Counted from the stretch's first letter, positions 44,450 through 56,742 are shown. The stretch is 64,000 nucleotides of DNA from Echinostoma caproni (GCA_900618425.1 UZAN01039527.1:82189-146188); one strand, 5' to 3'. Notes: generated by a model from the letters alone, not told the origin. Translations and numbers: made by a program.

Positions 44450-46690
44450 AGCCGATTTATTCTCCCGCAAAAGTTAGTCGCTCAAAAGTAAAAAAAGTGT
44501 ATATTCTTGACTTCTTCTCTGCAAGAGCATTGAACCAAAATCGATCTATATTGAGTTTGTGATGGTCGATTGCACTTCAAACTCTTTATCTTAACTTAAT
44601 CACACTGTGAATATCGAGTCCTCTTGAACCACAAAATATAATTCCACCTTTATTCCAGGTTGCAAATGAAGCAGGTGATTGAATAAAAAGTATGCCAAAA
44701 ATCAGGACCTTAAAATTTTTAAACACGTTGTACAGTACAGTCAGTAATTGTAAGAATCCTATGTATATATTTACGTCATATGTGAAGGTGTGCATTATGT
44801 TATAAAATGATAAACACTGCTGGTAATGCTATCAGAAGTCACCAGCATGTGCAACTCATGCTGTATTATTTGAATTCACAGTTTCGAGATGCATGGAAAA
44901 ACCCACAAATGTTGCGATTAGCTTTTTGATGAATAAACGATATGCAGTAATTAAGGTGGTCAGACACTGATTAATTATGCAGTATCAGGGTATCACGCGT
45001 CCCACGGAGAAACGTCGGAAGACCCGTAGAACTGTTTCATCTGATTTGTTGCAAAATAACAACAGCAGTAGCCCAGTTGGACAGAGGAAATGCGAGATCC
45101 ATTACACAAGAACAAATCACGTACAAGCCGACATGCACGGCTCAGCTTATACGTATCATTTCCAAAGCAAGTTTCCACCTGCGAGGTGATAAACCGAAGG
45201 ACGGGAATCTGGGGATGGAACAGGTAGCGATGTGCGGACAGAACACGTGCACCAATATCTTCGGGATTTACAGTCATCAGACTAGACATGAATCGCGAGC
45301 TACGAATTGCAAATCGAAAGCGTAACACGGAATCGGATACCGAAATCCTCTGCCCTCGAGAGGCGGGAAGGCCACGGAAGTGGTGGCTCAGTTTATTGGA
45401 AGAAATGAACAGGGTCAAATAATACGGATACAAAGAGATACCATTGACCAAATAGATATTCACCAATAACCTGCTTATGCTCTCGAGGTCGCACAGCTTA
45501 TGTGTGAACTATCCAGTTTTTGATTGGTTGACAGTATTGGCTTGAGGTTCGTTGTACATAAACTTTAACGTGCAGTCCATTGGCTGATGTTAGTTCTAAG
45601 ACTTAGATCATCAGCGGAGTAGGTCAAGTTTTGCATGCTGTTCAGAGTGGTATGACAAGTGACCTGATTTCATTGTCGAAGAAGTGACTGGCTCGAATTA
45701 TTCAGGATGATATTGGGTGGGCAGTTGAGTCCGCTGCCGGAATAGAAATCAACCTTTAGTCCCAGGATAACAACGTTAAAATCCATGGTCAGTCCACATG
45801 ATATTAACGTATTATGTTACAAAGTAAGAAACATCACCTATGTATCGCTCCCTCGAGACACTTTCATCAATGGTAAATGGTCACTGAAGGAAGCTTTACC
45901 AGTCATCTTGAATGCAGACCACACTGATCTTAACCTCGTTGTAGCGTACCATGTGAACCGGCAAACACATCAGTCGGGTTTAACGGTGCTTAGGTATCAG
46001 AGCGATTCCTTTGCATACATTAAGATATCTTTCCTTGCAGTCTTTTGTTGGTGGTAGAAGATCTGCCACTGCCAGATAAGCGGGGATGTCTACTGAGTAT
46101 GAATAAAGGTAAACTGCAAAACATCAGGTTGTTTGATCGTATATCGTTGTTAATTGCACACATAGACTGAGGTGTGTATATCGACTGGGACAGGATTTGT
46201 TCCGGGTTTACATTTTGGGATCATAAGTGCACATGATACACTATCCATCCATCTTTGATATCAATCGCTGACTACGATCAATTAGACCGCGGTTCATTAC
46301 TGATGCACTTTTTTCTCCGAAGAAATGTTTCGTTAAACCTGAATAAGTAAAAACTGACTGTTTTGCATATTAATTATTTTGTTTGAGTAGTGAGAGCTAG
46401 TACAGATTGTGTTTATGTGTATCTCAACTGTAGGTGTTCAGATTCTATTCGTCGCTTTATATAGATGACTACAATATGACAAAAGCTGGATGAGACAGCT
46501 GTACATATTCTCCAAATCTTTTCAGCGGTATGTGTGAGAACTAAGCACTGTGAGATGACTTTGCAGCGATTTAATTTCCTCTTACATCAATGAATTAATA
46601 TGAATAATGGAACCTCACTGGTCCTATATAAACACTTTTGTGCTTGTACAATCCATCTTAATGACCTTGAATGCACTGTTATTACTGTCT
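44450..46690. other. no firm gene; two long open frames
   Basis: A minus-strand frame of 157 codons (44993-45466) and a plus-strand frame of 90 codons (45785-46057, with NITYVSLPRDTFINGKW) are open. Both are near the length expected by chance for a window of this size. The second has a coding-like composition but no convincing donor and acceptor pair. No repeats recognised. Confidence 0.3.
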
Positions 46691-46695
46691 GTCAG

Positions 46696-46815
46696 AAAGC
46701 TGTACACGAGATTACAAAAAATGGCTTTATTATGATCAATAGACTTAAGAGAAATCCACTCATCGATTGGGAAACGTTGTCAGACCAGTATCTCGTAGTT
46801 TGTCCGGGGGATTTC
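46696..46815 (+). CDS. candidate exon running into the assembly gap
   Basis: A very good acceptor (GTTATTACTGTCTGTCAG) is followed by 40 open codons in phase 0 until the gap starts at 46816. The peptide starts KAVHEITKNGFIMINRLKRN and continues PLIDWETLSDQYLVVCPGDF. Charged and protein-like, but no family recognised. The 3' end is lost in the Ns. Confidence 0.4.
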
Positions 46816-47250
46816 NNNNNNNNNNNNNNNNNNNNNNNNNNNNNNNNNNNNNNNNNNNNNNNNNNNNNNNNNNNNNNNNNNNNNNNNNNNNNNNNNNNNN
46901 NNNNNNNNNNNNNNNNNNNNNNNNNNNNNNNNNNNNNNNNNNNNNNNNNNNNNNNNNNNNNNNNNNNNNNNNNNNNNNNNNNNNNNNNNNNNNNNNNNNN
47001 NNNNNNNNNNNNNNNNNNNNNNNNNNNNNNNNNNNNNNNNNNNNNNNNNNNNNNNNNNNNNNNNNNNNNNNNNNNNNNNNNNNNNNNNNNNNNNNNNNNN
47101 NNNNNNNNNNNNNNNNNNNNNNNNNNNNNNNNNNNNNNNNNNNNNNNNNNNNNNNNNNNNNNNNNNNNNNNNNNNNNNNNNNNNNNNNNNNNNNNNNNNN
47201 NNNNNNNNNNNNNNNNNNNNNNNNNNNNNNNNNNNNNNNNNNNNNNNNNN
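46816..47250. other. assembly gap, 435 N
   Basis: An unbroken run of N. Open frames reported across it are artefacts. Confidence 1.
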
Positions 47251-47527
47251 TTTCTCATCAGCTTTTGACTGATTGCACTCCGTTTGCTGAAAATTGATTG
47301 CTGTCGTAGTATGTGAAATATATAAAAGTGAACCATAATTAGTATTACAGTGGTATTCTTCATCAGTAACGTATCTCCCAACAGCAATCACTTCTTCCGA
47401 ACAAACACAGACATCGGATTATGCACTAGAAACCAACACAAAACGTTTTGATTAGGTAAGGAAGAAATTTTATGGGACACCCTATCAGCACCTGGGAAAG
47501 TTGGTGTAAAATGTTTAGGTCATTCAG

Positions 47528-47695
47528 ATGTTGCACGAAAGCTTGCTAGAATACTTTGAGAATGCCATAAGGATATTCCGGAATTCCGCGTGTGCTGTAT
47601 GTTTCGGTGGTCAGTTATATGTGAAAAACGCTATCAACTGTGCTGCTGACTATTCTGAATGTAGTTATAGAGCGTTAGATTTCATGTGCGGTGAG
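47528..47695 (+). CDS. candidate exon, 168 nt, Cys-rich
   Basis: Acceptor TCATTCAG, then 56 complete codons from MLHESLLEYFENAIRIF to ALDFMCGE, then donor GAG|GTAAAT. Six cysteines, including CAVC. Phase 0 at both ends, as for the exon at 46696, so the two could belong to one gene spanning the gap. No family recognised. Confidence 0.4.
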
Positions 47696-47699
47696 GTAA

Positions 47700-49015
47700 A
47701 TTGTTTCACTCAATGTATTCATTCGAAATTGTACACTGCTACAGCAGAACCCAGCATCACTCGTAAATTCTGTCGGAACACTTGATGAAAAGATCATTCT
47801 TGGTTCGAGGCAATTATGCGAACATTTTGGACTAATGTTCACTCAACCTTGAAAGATAGGATGGGTTAACTCTGCTGCCCCTCTTTGAGTATCAATGCAT
47901 TCACTTGATTCTGTGCAGCAAATTATATTGACCGCACGATCAGGCGTCTGTTCTGGTGTGTTGGTGGACATCATCCTATGTGACCGAAAAATGGAGCAAT
48001 TAATTCAATTACAAGTGCTATGGTATAGCTCCCTGCGGACTGTAATCACATCGGAAATTTGACCGAAGATTCCTGACAACTCCAGTCCAGACATCTGCTG
48101 TTTGGTATTCTAGCCACAGTTGAATTAGTGATCATCGACCAGCACCACTACCACCACAGCCCTTCCCGCGAAATGTGCTCAAAAGTTTTCTATGCCAACA
48201 TTCGAGCTCCCTCTGCCCGAACAACTGACGCACGATAATTGACCCTTAACGAAACAGATACCAGAAGTGGAAACCGAACGTGACACAAAAGCTATGAACG
48301 CTGAAAAGTAATTTTCCTTCCCCACACAAAGTCCGATCCGTGAATAGTGATGTATATTAGTATGCTGACGCAAAATTTAAAATCAGCTTCCTTACCATGT
48401 GATTCTACAAGACTGTTTAGACAATCTTAGTTCATACTTGTCGTGTGAGTTCCCGCTTTTAATAATCCGATAGGGGTTATTTTGAAGGTCGTCAGTTCTT
48501 CGATGCTCAGTGAACCAAATTGATTAAACTAGACTGTGTTTATGTTAAGTGAAACAACTTACGTAACTTGACTCCGTTGGGTAGATCGCTTAATGGGATT
48601 AATAAAAATCTCAGGTTATTCATTCTCAGTGTGTGCGCTAGTTTTTGAGATCACTAATTCCTCTTTGCAATACAAAATGACGAAGAAGCATAGACATGAA
48701 GGTGGTATTCATTAGTTTCCATTCGTCTTCATTACCCCCATTGATTGACAACTGAATTATGAAGAATAAATAGGAATGCTGTCCTGTATACATCTCATCA
48801 ACTATGGTTGTTCAAAATTTTTAGCCAGGAGTAGAGAGTTGTATCGGACTGAATTTTAAATTTAGAAATAACGATGGTAAAAAATACGTTTAAAGTTCGA
48901 GTGCAGTTAAACGTTCCCTCCCTGTGGATAAGAGTACGTAGCAGAAAGCTTTGGAGATTTTTTGTATCAACACCATCAGGATAAACTGGGATAAAGAGAT
49001 TCAGTGAATGAGAGC
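47700..49015. other. no feature recognised
   Basis: I see no repeat family or supported exon in this stretch. Confidence 0.3.
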
Positions 49016-49018
49016 AAT

Positions 49019-49275
49019 GGATGATTCGATTTGATCCTAAATTCGTCGTGTAAACAAGGTGATACTCGCAACGAGCTCGTATAGATTAGTTGAGCTATTT
49101 CGTGTTTATTCAAAATGAGAAATGATCTGATCAGCTTCCCGGTGGCCGAGTGGGTAGCATGCTTACGTTCTGTCTATGAGGTTCCTGGTTCGACCCCCAG
49201 CTGGGTAGACAGATTCGCACTGTTGATGAAACTCAACCAGGTAGAAACAATTGTCCAATGCTTCCCAGATTCAGT
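49019..49275 (+). mobile_element. HHR-SINE, sub-family A (copy 2)
   Basis: Starts with the same terminal sequence as the 11.4- and 40.3-kb copies (GATTTGATCCTAAATTCGTC equivalent), then the shared leader (GATACTCGCAACGAGCTCG; TTCAAAATGAGAAATG), a tRNA-like head with A-box TGGCCGAGTGGG (49143-49154) and B-box GGTTCGACCCC (49187-49197), and the ribozyme. The 3' inverted repeat is not recognisable. Confidence 0.7.
49217..49261 (+). ncRNA. hammerhead ribozyme (SINE A copy 2)
   Basis: Stem I GCACTG/CAATGC (one mismatch), core TTGATGA (first C changed to T), stem II ACTC-AACCAGGT region, GAAAC intact, GTC cleavage site intact. A single core change (C3) is expected to abolish or strongly reduce cleavage. 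Confidence 0.6.
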
Positions 49276-50481
49276 GAATGTGTGAGAGTGACGTTCTGAA
49301 TGATCTGTGCACGTGTGTAACTTATGAGTTGGGCATATTTTGAGGCCATTGTTTTTACCTTTTCCCATTTAAAATTCTACATGTCACTGTTTTAGTTTCC
49401 GGTCAATAAGGTTCAACAATGAGCTTCCCAAATAATGTCCCTTAACACGGGTTTCCTGGATCGCTTCGGATTTCCGTTCATTCAGTCTGACGTGTTGCTA
49501 TTCTACCGGATCCTATTAGGGGTACAGGTGAAGAGACAGTGTCATTGACCTTGACTCTTTATGATTTTATGATTGTCGCTATTGTCATGTGGTTTAGTGC
49601 TTGACGCATTCATTCGAACATACATGGATCTGACGGTCAGACGGTCTTTGTTCTCCCTCTCGCTCTGGGCGATCCGGGAACGTAACAGATCCGTCATAAG
49701 ATGTGAAATCAGGCGGCAGAATACACTTTATCGTTTTGAATAATCCTGTATGCCTATAAGTGCTCAGTCTTATGCACTTCCTTTCTTCGTAGAATTCTAC
49801 AATTGTTGAACTCATGAACTAGCGGAAGTAATACTTCAGTCCACTCGCGCACCATACCAAACACTCATTTTAACTGCGGATAGTTTCGTCATTAGATTTG
49901 GCGAATTACTTTTGAACCGTAGTTCACAGAATAAAACTCTGGAATCCTTACTAGGTTCTGCTTTCATATATAGAAAGAGAAACCAAATGATTGGTAATCA
50001 ATTAGGGAGTAAGAAATAACTTGCTAAGAAAAATACTAATTTTGCAATGAAATACTGTCGGCGGCTATCAGTTCTTTGACGTTAACACTCTTCCGTGTTT
50101 TATATCCAAACTCGTCGGTTGAAGCTTCCTCATTTGATTGGGTTCGACTTAAAACCACATAGCATTCGGTTCAGATCTGTTTGGTGAATGAAGGCTTGGA
50201 ATGGCAAAAATGTGCAAGCAATAGCAATTGACTTCATCCTGGTCACATGTGGTTTACTATGCAGACGTGCGTGTATTGATATTATTAGCTTCTTCGCAGA
50301 CTATCCAGACCAATCGTTAATCCAACCTGAGATTTCTTATTTACTTCGTCATCATCAGCGAAGTATGATTTCAACAAATGCTGTCGTAGAATCCACAAAA
50401 CTTTATTGCAGCCAATTCTTAATTTTTTTCTGACGTCTATTAAGTTCTTAGAAAAATACGTCCTAAACATGCTTTGTTTAG

Positions 50482-50563
50482 AAGCACAATGATCAACAAA
50501 CATCTCTGGACATTTATGATGTCAGCTGTATTAATACACGGTATGGATTGCAACACGAAGAGT
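50482..50563 (+). CDS. candidate exon with hydrophobic leader
   Basis: Acceptor CTTTGTTTAG and consensus donor AGAGT|GTAAGT. The frame contains MINKHLWTFMMSAVLIHGM, which resembles a signal peptide, followed by DCNTKS. Without the intron the frame runs on to 50695 (68 codons), so a small secreted protein is an alternative. The phase fits the candidate exon at 51181. Confidence 0.35.
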
Positions 50564-51180
50564 GTAAGTGGAGATTTACCTTCCAACGTATTGTGGATCT
50601 ATGAATGTATCAGTGGCCTGATGGAATATCACGGGACTAAAGTCCGTCAAACGATGAAACGTTTTCAGACTGATTTAAAAAGATGTTCAAATTGATTGTT
50701 TGTATTTTTGGTTGTGCCCGATCAATATCACTAAATACAGAAATCTTCAATATTTTGATGTTTTAAAAAATTGGCATTGCAACGAGTTCCGTTCAATCAT
50801 TTACGGTTTCTGTTTTTTGAAAGTTATGCTTGCTTTTCGTCGCTTACTTCCCTCACGCAATATCTTGCAATTCTATCTTTCCGTTCGTCTGTATGCATGT
50901 TCAATATTTAGATTTTTTCGTTCATGTATTGCTACTGTTTACCTCTGAAGTTCCCTTACTTATCAACCAAAATTACAATACTGTTTACTGTGTGCCGTCC
51001 TCGAACCAGCCGAATGAATAATCTGATACTATTTGACCGAGCAGAAAGTGATCAGTGTACTCTCTCTCATTCAGCGTTGATGTGTAGAAACAACTGTTAA
51101 ATGCCAATTATGGATTGTAAAAAACGATCACATCGGCAGGCTTGACACAACATGTCTTGCCACATCTTATACATGGTCAG

Positions 51181-51357
51181 ATCATAATGCCGCAGGATTT
51201 ATTAACATCCAATCGGTTTGCTTTCGTGTTCTCTCTCTCTGCCTGGGGTTATCTGCTAATCCTCTTCACGGAATTGAGAGCCTCAGTTCTATGTTGGGGT
51301 TCCATGAGACCTAGTCGACTGTGGAACAATCTGAACTTCATCCTAAATCTGTTGTGA
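51181..51357 (+). CDS. candidate terminal exon, membrane-like
   Basis: Acceptor CTTATACATGGTCAG, then 58 codons to TGA at 51355-51357. Contains a hydrophobic stretch (FAFVFSLSAWGYLLILF) that could be a membrane segment, then RPSRLWNNLNFILNLL. Phase 0 fits the exon ending at 50563. No family recognised. Confidence 0.3.
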   Translation: MIMPQDLLTSNRFAFVFSLSAWGYLLILFTELRASVLCWGSMRPSRLWNNLNFILNLL

Positions 51358-51612
51358 CTAATGTGGGATTTGGCTGAACCGCTTTGTTGCATACCAGTAA
51401 TCATCCCGTTTTTCATGGATGCAAGTCTTTTTCACTACCAGAATCCAACACACCAAGTTGTCTACGAATTTACCATGTCCATTTGTGAGCAATTGTGAAG
51501 TTTTGCCGCCACATTGTCCTTCCTCCTTGTCGGTGTTGGTGACTTACCTCTTGCCAAATCTGTGAAAATTGCTAAATAAGTAAATGATATCACACCATGC
51601 TACTCTATTTAG

Positions 51613-51812
51613 ATCAACTTGATTGTCTTACTTCAACTGATAGCCTCATTAATTCTCAAGACTTGGCCCTCAGACATAATCACTGGATTCATTGTATCCT
51701 CACTCTTCCTCAATCATCTAACAGCAGTGAACTCTCGTCTATTGATGGTTCTCCGATGTGCATAGTGAATATCATTATATATCTATTGACGTTACCTGAA
51801 AAAGTGATCTGA
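51613..51812 (+). CDS. candidate terminal exon
   Basis: A strong acceptor (CATGCTACTCTATTTAG) is followed by an open frame to TGA at 51810-51812: DQLDCLTSTDSLINSQDL, then HNHWIHCILTLPQSSNSSEL and a hydrophobic end (IIIYLLTLPEKVI). Coding-like composition; no family recognised; a donor inside near 51757 is possible. Confidence 0.35.
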
Positions 51813-51897
51813 TACAAGTATTAATCGAAGTCGTATCACACAGTGACTTTCATTGGATCTCTTCCTCTCAGTATCTGAAGTTCCAGGTCACATGTAC

Positions 51898-52090
51898 TTA
51901 AAGGTGAATTCGTCGGATGTATAGCAAATGAAACGTGAACTGAAAAGCTAGGAAGCAGTGGACAGCTGTTTCGATCCAGCTGGGTCTCATGAGCAGTGCG
52001 AATCCATCGACTCAACTGGGGATTGAACGCGGGACCTAACAGGTAGAACACAACCATACTACCCACTCGGTTGCAAAAATGACGGATGGG
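51898..52090 (-). mobile_element. HHR-SINE, sub-family A (copy 3)
   Basis: Complete head-to-tail on the minus strand: A-box region GCAACCGAGTGGGT (52061-52074), B-box CGCGTTCAATCCCC (52018-52031), TTGAGTCGATGGATTCG, the ribozyme (51955-51999), and tail GCTTTTCAGTTCACG ... CGACGAATTCACC. Lacks the leader seen at 11.4 and 49 kb. Confidence 0.7.
51955..51999 (-). ncRNA. hammerhead ribozyme (SINE A copy 3)
   Basis: Minus strand: stem I GCACTG/CACTGC (one mismatch), core CTCATGA (G5 changed to C), stem II GACCC-AGCT-GGATC, GAAAC intact, stem III ACAGCTGT, GTC cleavage triplet. Only one core position differs from consensus, but it is an essential one. Confidence 0.65.
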
Positions 52091-52559
52091 CAAGTGGAGA
52101 TGGTTAGCCTTCTATATTCGGAAGCCGTCAGATTGACTTGACTAGTTTATCACGCTGTGAAGAGTCTGTTATCCAAAGAACAGTGATTACATAGTCTAAG
52201 AACCAAAAGGAAAAAGTAGTGATTTATATGAGGAACAGTAGCCAAAGCATCCTAAACACGCTGTCAGTTTCACGAATACGCACACAGCTATATGCTTATT
52301 CTTCAATTCACCTCATCAGACTTCATTTCGTAGCAGTTTGTACGAAATGAGATAAAAATTACTTGCTGTTTAGAACCCCCCTTCTCTTCAGTTATCATGA
52401 AATTCTTTTTTAAAGTGTCTGTTGGAGATTCAGCTCAACGAGTGTGAAGAGCTACCTTACATTCTCTTGAACCAAGGCACATTATCGCTTCGTACTGGTG
52501 CTGAGGACTTTGCTTGTTGATACGAAATTCCCGATCAGTGATCTAATTCGATCAAGTTG

Positions 52560-54200
52560 TTTTGACTTCGTTACAACGAAAGATGAGAGCTAATGCAAAA
52601 TATTCTCATGGTCACTCGTCTATCATTATCCTTACCCCCTTCCTCCCTCCCTCCGTTACCGCCGCCAGAATAAAGAAAATATTCACGGCTCTGCGAATAA
52701 GGGAAACATCTATTCCACATTCGATTTATCTTCTCCGGCTCTCTCAGCATCCCCTTGTCCACCCCAACCCCCTCCAGTCTCCTACTGGTCACTTACGATC
52801 CGGAATTGTGTCGGGGCGCTTAAAGAAAAAAAAAGCTGTCAATAAATCTTATCGGGAATCTTTCATCTTTTCGCATTCGTGTTTTTCCCATTTTTCTGAT
52901 TTGTTTTGTGTGTACTGTCATGGTCGTTCTCGTGTTGATGCCCCTTAATGGTTCAACATCATGACCGTGTCCGAGTTGTTTATGATCCAGGTGATCGGGG
53001 TGACATGTTGCTGCACGTCACGCATTGTGATTGTTCGTCATTTCTCCTCGCTACGTCTTCTTCTTTATTGTGTATTTTGTGTGTGTCTTCACAACTGTTC
53101 ACTTCAAGTAGCTTCGTTCATCACCCCAGCCTCCACCCCCGGGCCACAATAACCCCCTCTTGCTCCGCGTTTGCCGCACACTCAGGCTAGTTCAAACCTA
53201 ACATTACCGCAAACATTAGTTCGATTTTTTCGATCCTCGATCGTCCGCAGTTTCGCACATCTATCCATGCTCTTTCCCTCAACCGTTTTCTGTCACGTGC
53301 CTGTGTGCGTGTGTGTGTGTCTGCAGCGGAGAGGAGGGAGTACATGCGATAGAGCGATAGGGGAAAATAAATCTGACCATGGTGTGCTACAGTTTAACTC
53401 CTTTTCCTACCGTCCCCCTTGTCCGAATCCTTTGTACTCATTCATTCGAGCTTGGTGTTTGAGTTTCACGGTCTGTTTGTTTCAAACAGAGAAGGCTCAG
53501 CCAACTTTGTGCGTGCGTGTGTGTGTGTGCGTGCGTGCTCGTGTTCCTCGATTTCAACAATGGACAAAAACAGTAGAAAAAAAGAGAAAATATTGCTACA
53601 AGAAGGACGATCTGTGATTTTTATGGGCGACCAGCTTCAAATAAATGGATGAATAATAGCTTGGATGATGCGAAGGAAGAGGAGAAAGCAGTTCATAACG
53701 AGGCTGTCGGTTGTGAAGACAAGCACGTAGTGTGTGTGTGTGTGTGCGGGAGCGGAACCTTGAGAAGAAGAAGCAGATGCATGGCCAGTGGGGAAACACG
53801 CAGGACGTATGATATATCGTTATGTTCATTCGTTTTGTTATGTGTAAAAATCTGTGTACTTAGCGGCGTTTGAAGCTCCGGGAATGATCTACCATAATGC
53901 CGAAACAAGTACGCCAGGAAACGACGCACGTAAGTGTATGTATACGCGTGTGATTTACTGACACACACAAACAGAAAAATATTTGTGTAATGTGTCCCAG
54001 TGATCCATCGCAAGATACTCGCCTCGTCCCGCCTCACCCCACCCCGCCCCGCACCCGGCCACCCCCGTTGCCCTGAGATTATGCTCGTGATCTTCGCCAG
54101 AATAATAAGTTTTATTTTTCACAGCATGTTTTCTGTCAATTCGTGGCACCACACAAGACTGCTGGTCACAGAGGGAGAGCTACAATGACAAACAGCCGCA
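52560..54200. other. C/T- and GT-rich, ORF-dense region; possible promoter or untranslated region
   Basis: Composition shifts to C-rich on the plus strand (CCTCCCTCCCTCC near 52643; C-runs at 53140 and 54020-54068) with several GT tracts (53306-53321, 53516-53540, 53729-53745). Long frames are open on both strands (52562-52948, 53171-53617 plus; 53693-54037 minus), which is expected where A/T-rich stops are rare. No conserved domain is seen. It may be a gene 5' region for the exons at 54.8 kb. Confidence 0.3.
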
Positions 54201-54827
54201 ATTGGTCGGTTAAGTTATGAGTCGGAACATACAGTTCCGGTACAGATAAATCTCATTTCATTTAAAGCTCATTTCACATTCATTTTTTGCTATTGTCAAA
54301 ACAGAGATGGTTGGATTGAGCTCAGCATGGAACGAACGAATAGGCATTCTTGAACTTTTCTTTGTTCGAAATGAATGACTGGTGGTTCATCTGATCTCGT
54401 GACAAAGGACAACGGCAAACGTGGATACTAAGCGGATCCATTATGGAGAACGTGGCAGAGGCAAAATTGTGCGTGTAGAGAAAAACGAAAATTCGGTGTT
54501 ATTAAATTAACTGGAATTTTTAAGCTTTCCGCGTCGTGATCATCAAAATAAGATTAATCGCGGTGCACAAAAGCATCCAGACGTGTTGGGCATCATCGTA
54601 TTTTGTGTAGATCGGTTATCACGTCAGTTTAATCGGTCCATGATTGGATTCAACGGTAGTTTATTGATGGGTTCTTGCAAAGACAGTGCAGAGTGGGAAT
54701 TTTCAAACAGTTCTGGGTGAATTTTTTAACCTCACTGAGACTTGTCAGTGATGAACCGTTTAAGCGTTCCCATCGGGACTAGAACGGCAAACCTACGAGT
54801 TCGGAGTTGAAATAATCACAATAATAG

Positions 54828-54912
54828 AACCGGTATAAAGACAAAGATGAGTTCCGAAACGATCTATTGTTCACTGACGATGAAAGTTTTTCATCGGGAG
54901 AGCTAGTGGGAT
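54828..54912 (+). CDS. candidate internal exon, 85 nt
   Basis: AG at 54826-54827, then NRYKDKDEFRNDLLFTDDES and FSSGELVG, then one base and a consensus donor GGGAT|GTAAGT. Acidic and hydrophilic. Joins in phase across a 108-bp intron to the exon at 55021. No family recognised. Confidence 0.4.
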
Positions 54913-55020
54913 GTAAGTGTTTGTGACCTACTTATCATTCCAATGAAGGTCTTTAGTGTAAGTTTCGTTTTACACATCTGAATAGAGCATGATAAAGATC
55001 ACTTTGCTAATTTACTTCAG

Positions 55021-55115
55021 TTTTGCGATGCGATTATTTTGGATGCTCTGGTCAGGTCAACGTGATGGAATGTGAACGGTCTCCAGGGTATCTAGGCGGA
55101 ATAGTATACCGTTAG
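55021..55115 (+). CDS. candidate terminal exon
   Basis: A good acceptor (TTTGCTAATTTACTTCAG); in the phase left by the previous exon it reads F-LRCDYFGCSGQVNVMECERS, then PGYLGGIVYR and TAG at 55113-55115. An AATAAA at 55165-55170 lies 50 bp after the stop, where a polyadenylation signal is expected. Together this gives one of the more coherent gene ends in the window. Confidence 0.4.
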
Positions 55116-55164
55116 GCAGACTACATTGCCTCTTTCTTGAATGTTGACTGTACGCTTGTTCTGC

Positions 55165-55170
55165 AATAAA
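55165..55170 (+). terminator. polyadenylation signal AATAAA
   Basis: AATAAA 50 bp after the modelled stop at 55115. The hexamer is common in AT-rich DNA, so the position is what supports it. Confidence 0.3.
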
Positions 55171-55179
55171 GACAGAAAT

Positions 55180-56680
55180 AAAAAGAGTAACAATAATGTG
55201 GTGCCATACATGGTACTGCGATCGCTTCATCGAAAATAAGTTCTGTTTGAAAAAAGGTCACATACACACCCAGGCATGCACAAAGACCACACGTTTGTAC
55301 AGTATATGCACTTACAGCTGATTTCAGACGCGTCAGCATTGATCCTTTTACATTAGAGTCAACCATCCACTAATTATCACTTAGGCTCTCCGCCCCTCTA
55401 TTTACATTCCATCGGAATCCACTGAATGAACTCGAAGATTGAGTAATTAGCGCTGGTTGTGAATTTCCCGAGCTCACTGAGTAGGAATCGGTGAAGAAAA
55501 TCAATCCAAACCAGCTTCACATCCCGCATTGAAGAACAATGGGACTAAGTCACGGGTGTGCTCCGACATAATCGTCAATCATAGACATTTGACAGAATTG
55601 CGAAATACAACGGGCTTATATCTAAATTCTTCTTCTACTACTCTCTTTAAAGGTGCTGACGCGTTTTTCTGGACATCAAATCACTGGTGAGGGGCAGATA
55701 TTTGGTTTGATAAAGTAACGTACAAACACGTATTTCTGACAGCTCAGTTTGTTTGCCACTCTCGGAAATTGTTTTCCACACTAAACCGGTGTACAACAGA
55801 GCGAGAGACAGAGATAAAATTAACCAGTCTGAATCCGAACCCGTGAAAATTAGGTAAGGTTTAGGAACAAAACTGGATACCATAAAAGGATTATTTTGTG
55901 CATGCAAGCCTGGTTGGATTCGGTAATCACCACAGTCCAGTCCTGCGGAAATTGTCAATGTCTGCAATTGCTCGTGGAAACACGTGCACTATCGGGACAG
56001 AGTAAAACAGAGAGATGTATGTTCTTCCAAGAACAAAGGAATGGAAGGAGTTGTCAGCGGTTTCTCATAATAATAAAGAATCACAAATAGCCTTTGTCAC
56101 CGTATCCGACATTAGCATTCTAATCAAGTGTATACCGAAAAGGCACCGCGACATGGTTACTGTTTTAGGTTATCCCCGTTACCACAGCGATTAGCAATCC
56201 TCAGTCATTTCCCCTCATCTATTATTTGCGCTAATCGACTGACTGTATTGTTTAATTATAACATCTGGTTAATGGCGGTTGAGCTTTCCGATTCCTTTAC
56301 TAAGAGATAGCCATTATCAAGCTTTATTAGGTACCCAACAGTAGTCAAGCTTGGTTAATTAAACTTTGTTTAGTTATGATCAGTGTGTGCTGCCGTGTGA
56401 TATTAGGTTGCTTAGTTGAGTTTCGTACAGTCTATACCGTCCCGTTTCAGACACTGTTTTCTCTTTTGGGACCAGTCAATAACGGTCAAACATACTGGTT
56501 GATTTCAGTACGAGAAGAAAGAAAGCAATCAGTAATGGAAAGCTAGCTGACAAACTGGACCACTGAGCGTCATCCACACTGACTGTAATTCAGAAGGACT
56601 GAGTTTGTGAGAAGCCTTATCATTCTTCATTATTTTGTGACCAGAGAACGGATCAATAATCATTCAGCATTCATTGTCAA
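55180..56680. other. no firm feature
   Basis: A short block at 55655-55695 (GACGCGTTTTTCTGGACATC) resembles the 5' part of the solo LTR family but the match ends quickly. ORFs at 55647-56090 lack support. Confidence 0.25.
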
Positions 56681-56681
56681 G

Positions 56682-56742
56682 TACAGAGCCGCATTCCACC
56701 AGAGCAAAACAAAAAGAGCTTTACAAATGAGCAGCTGTTGGG
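56682..56742 (+). CDS. candidate internal exon, 61 nt
   Basis: AG at 56680-56681, then QSRIPPEQNKKSFTNEQLL in the middle phase, and a consensus donor TTGGG|GTAAGT. Could join in phase to a short terminal exon 56800-56836 (GQSNFPDRKPSI, stop). No family recognised. Confidence 0.3.

Noticed and set aside
44993..45466. A 157-codon minus-strand ORF as a gene
   Set aside because: Its length is close to the longest expected by chance in this window, and no splice signals or domain support it.
46600..47391. Long ORFs on both strands across the gap
   Set aside because: They consist mostly of unknown residues translated from Ns. Only the 46696-46815 part has sequence behind it.
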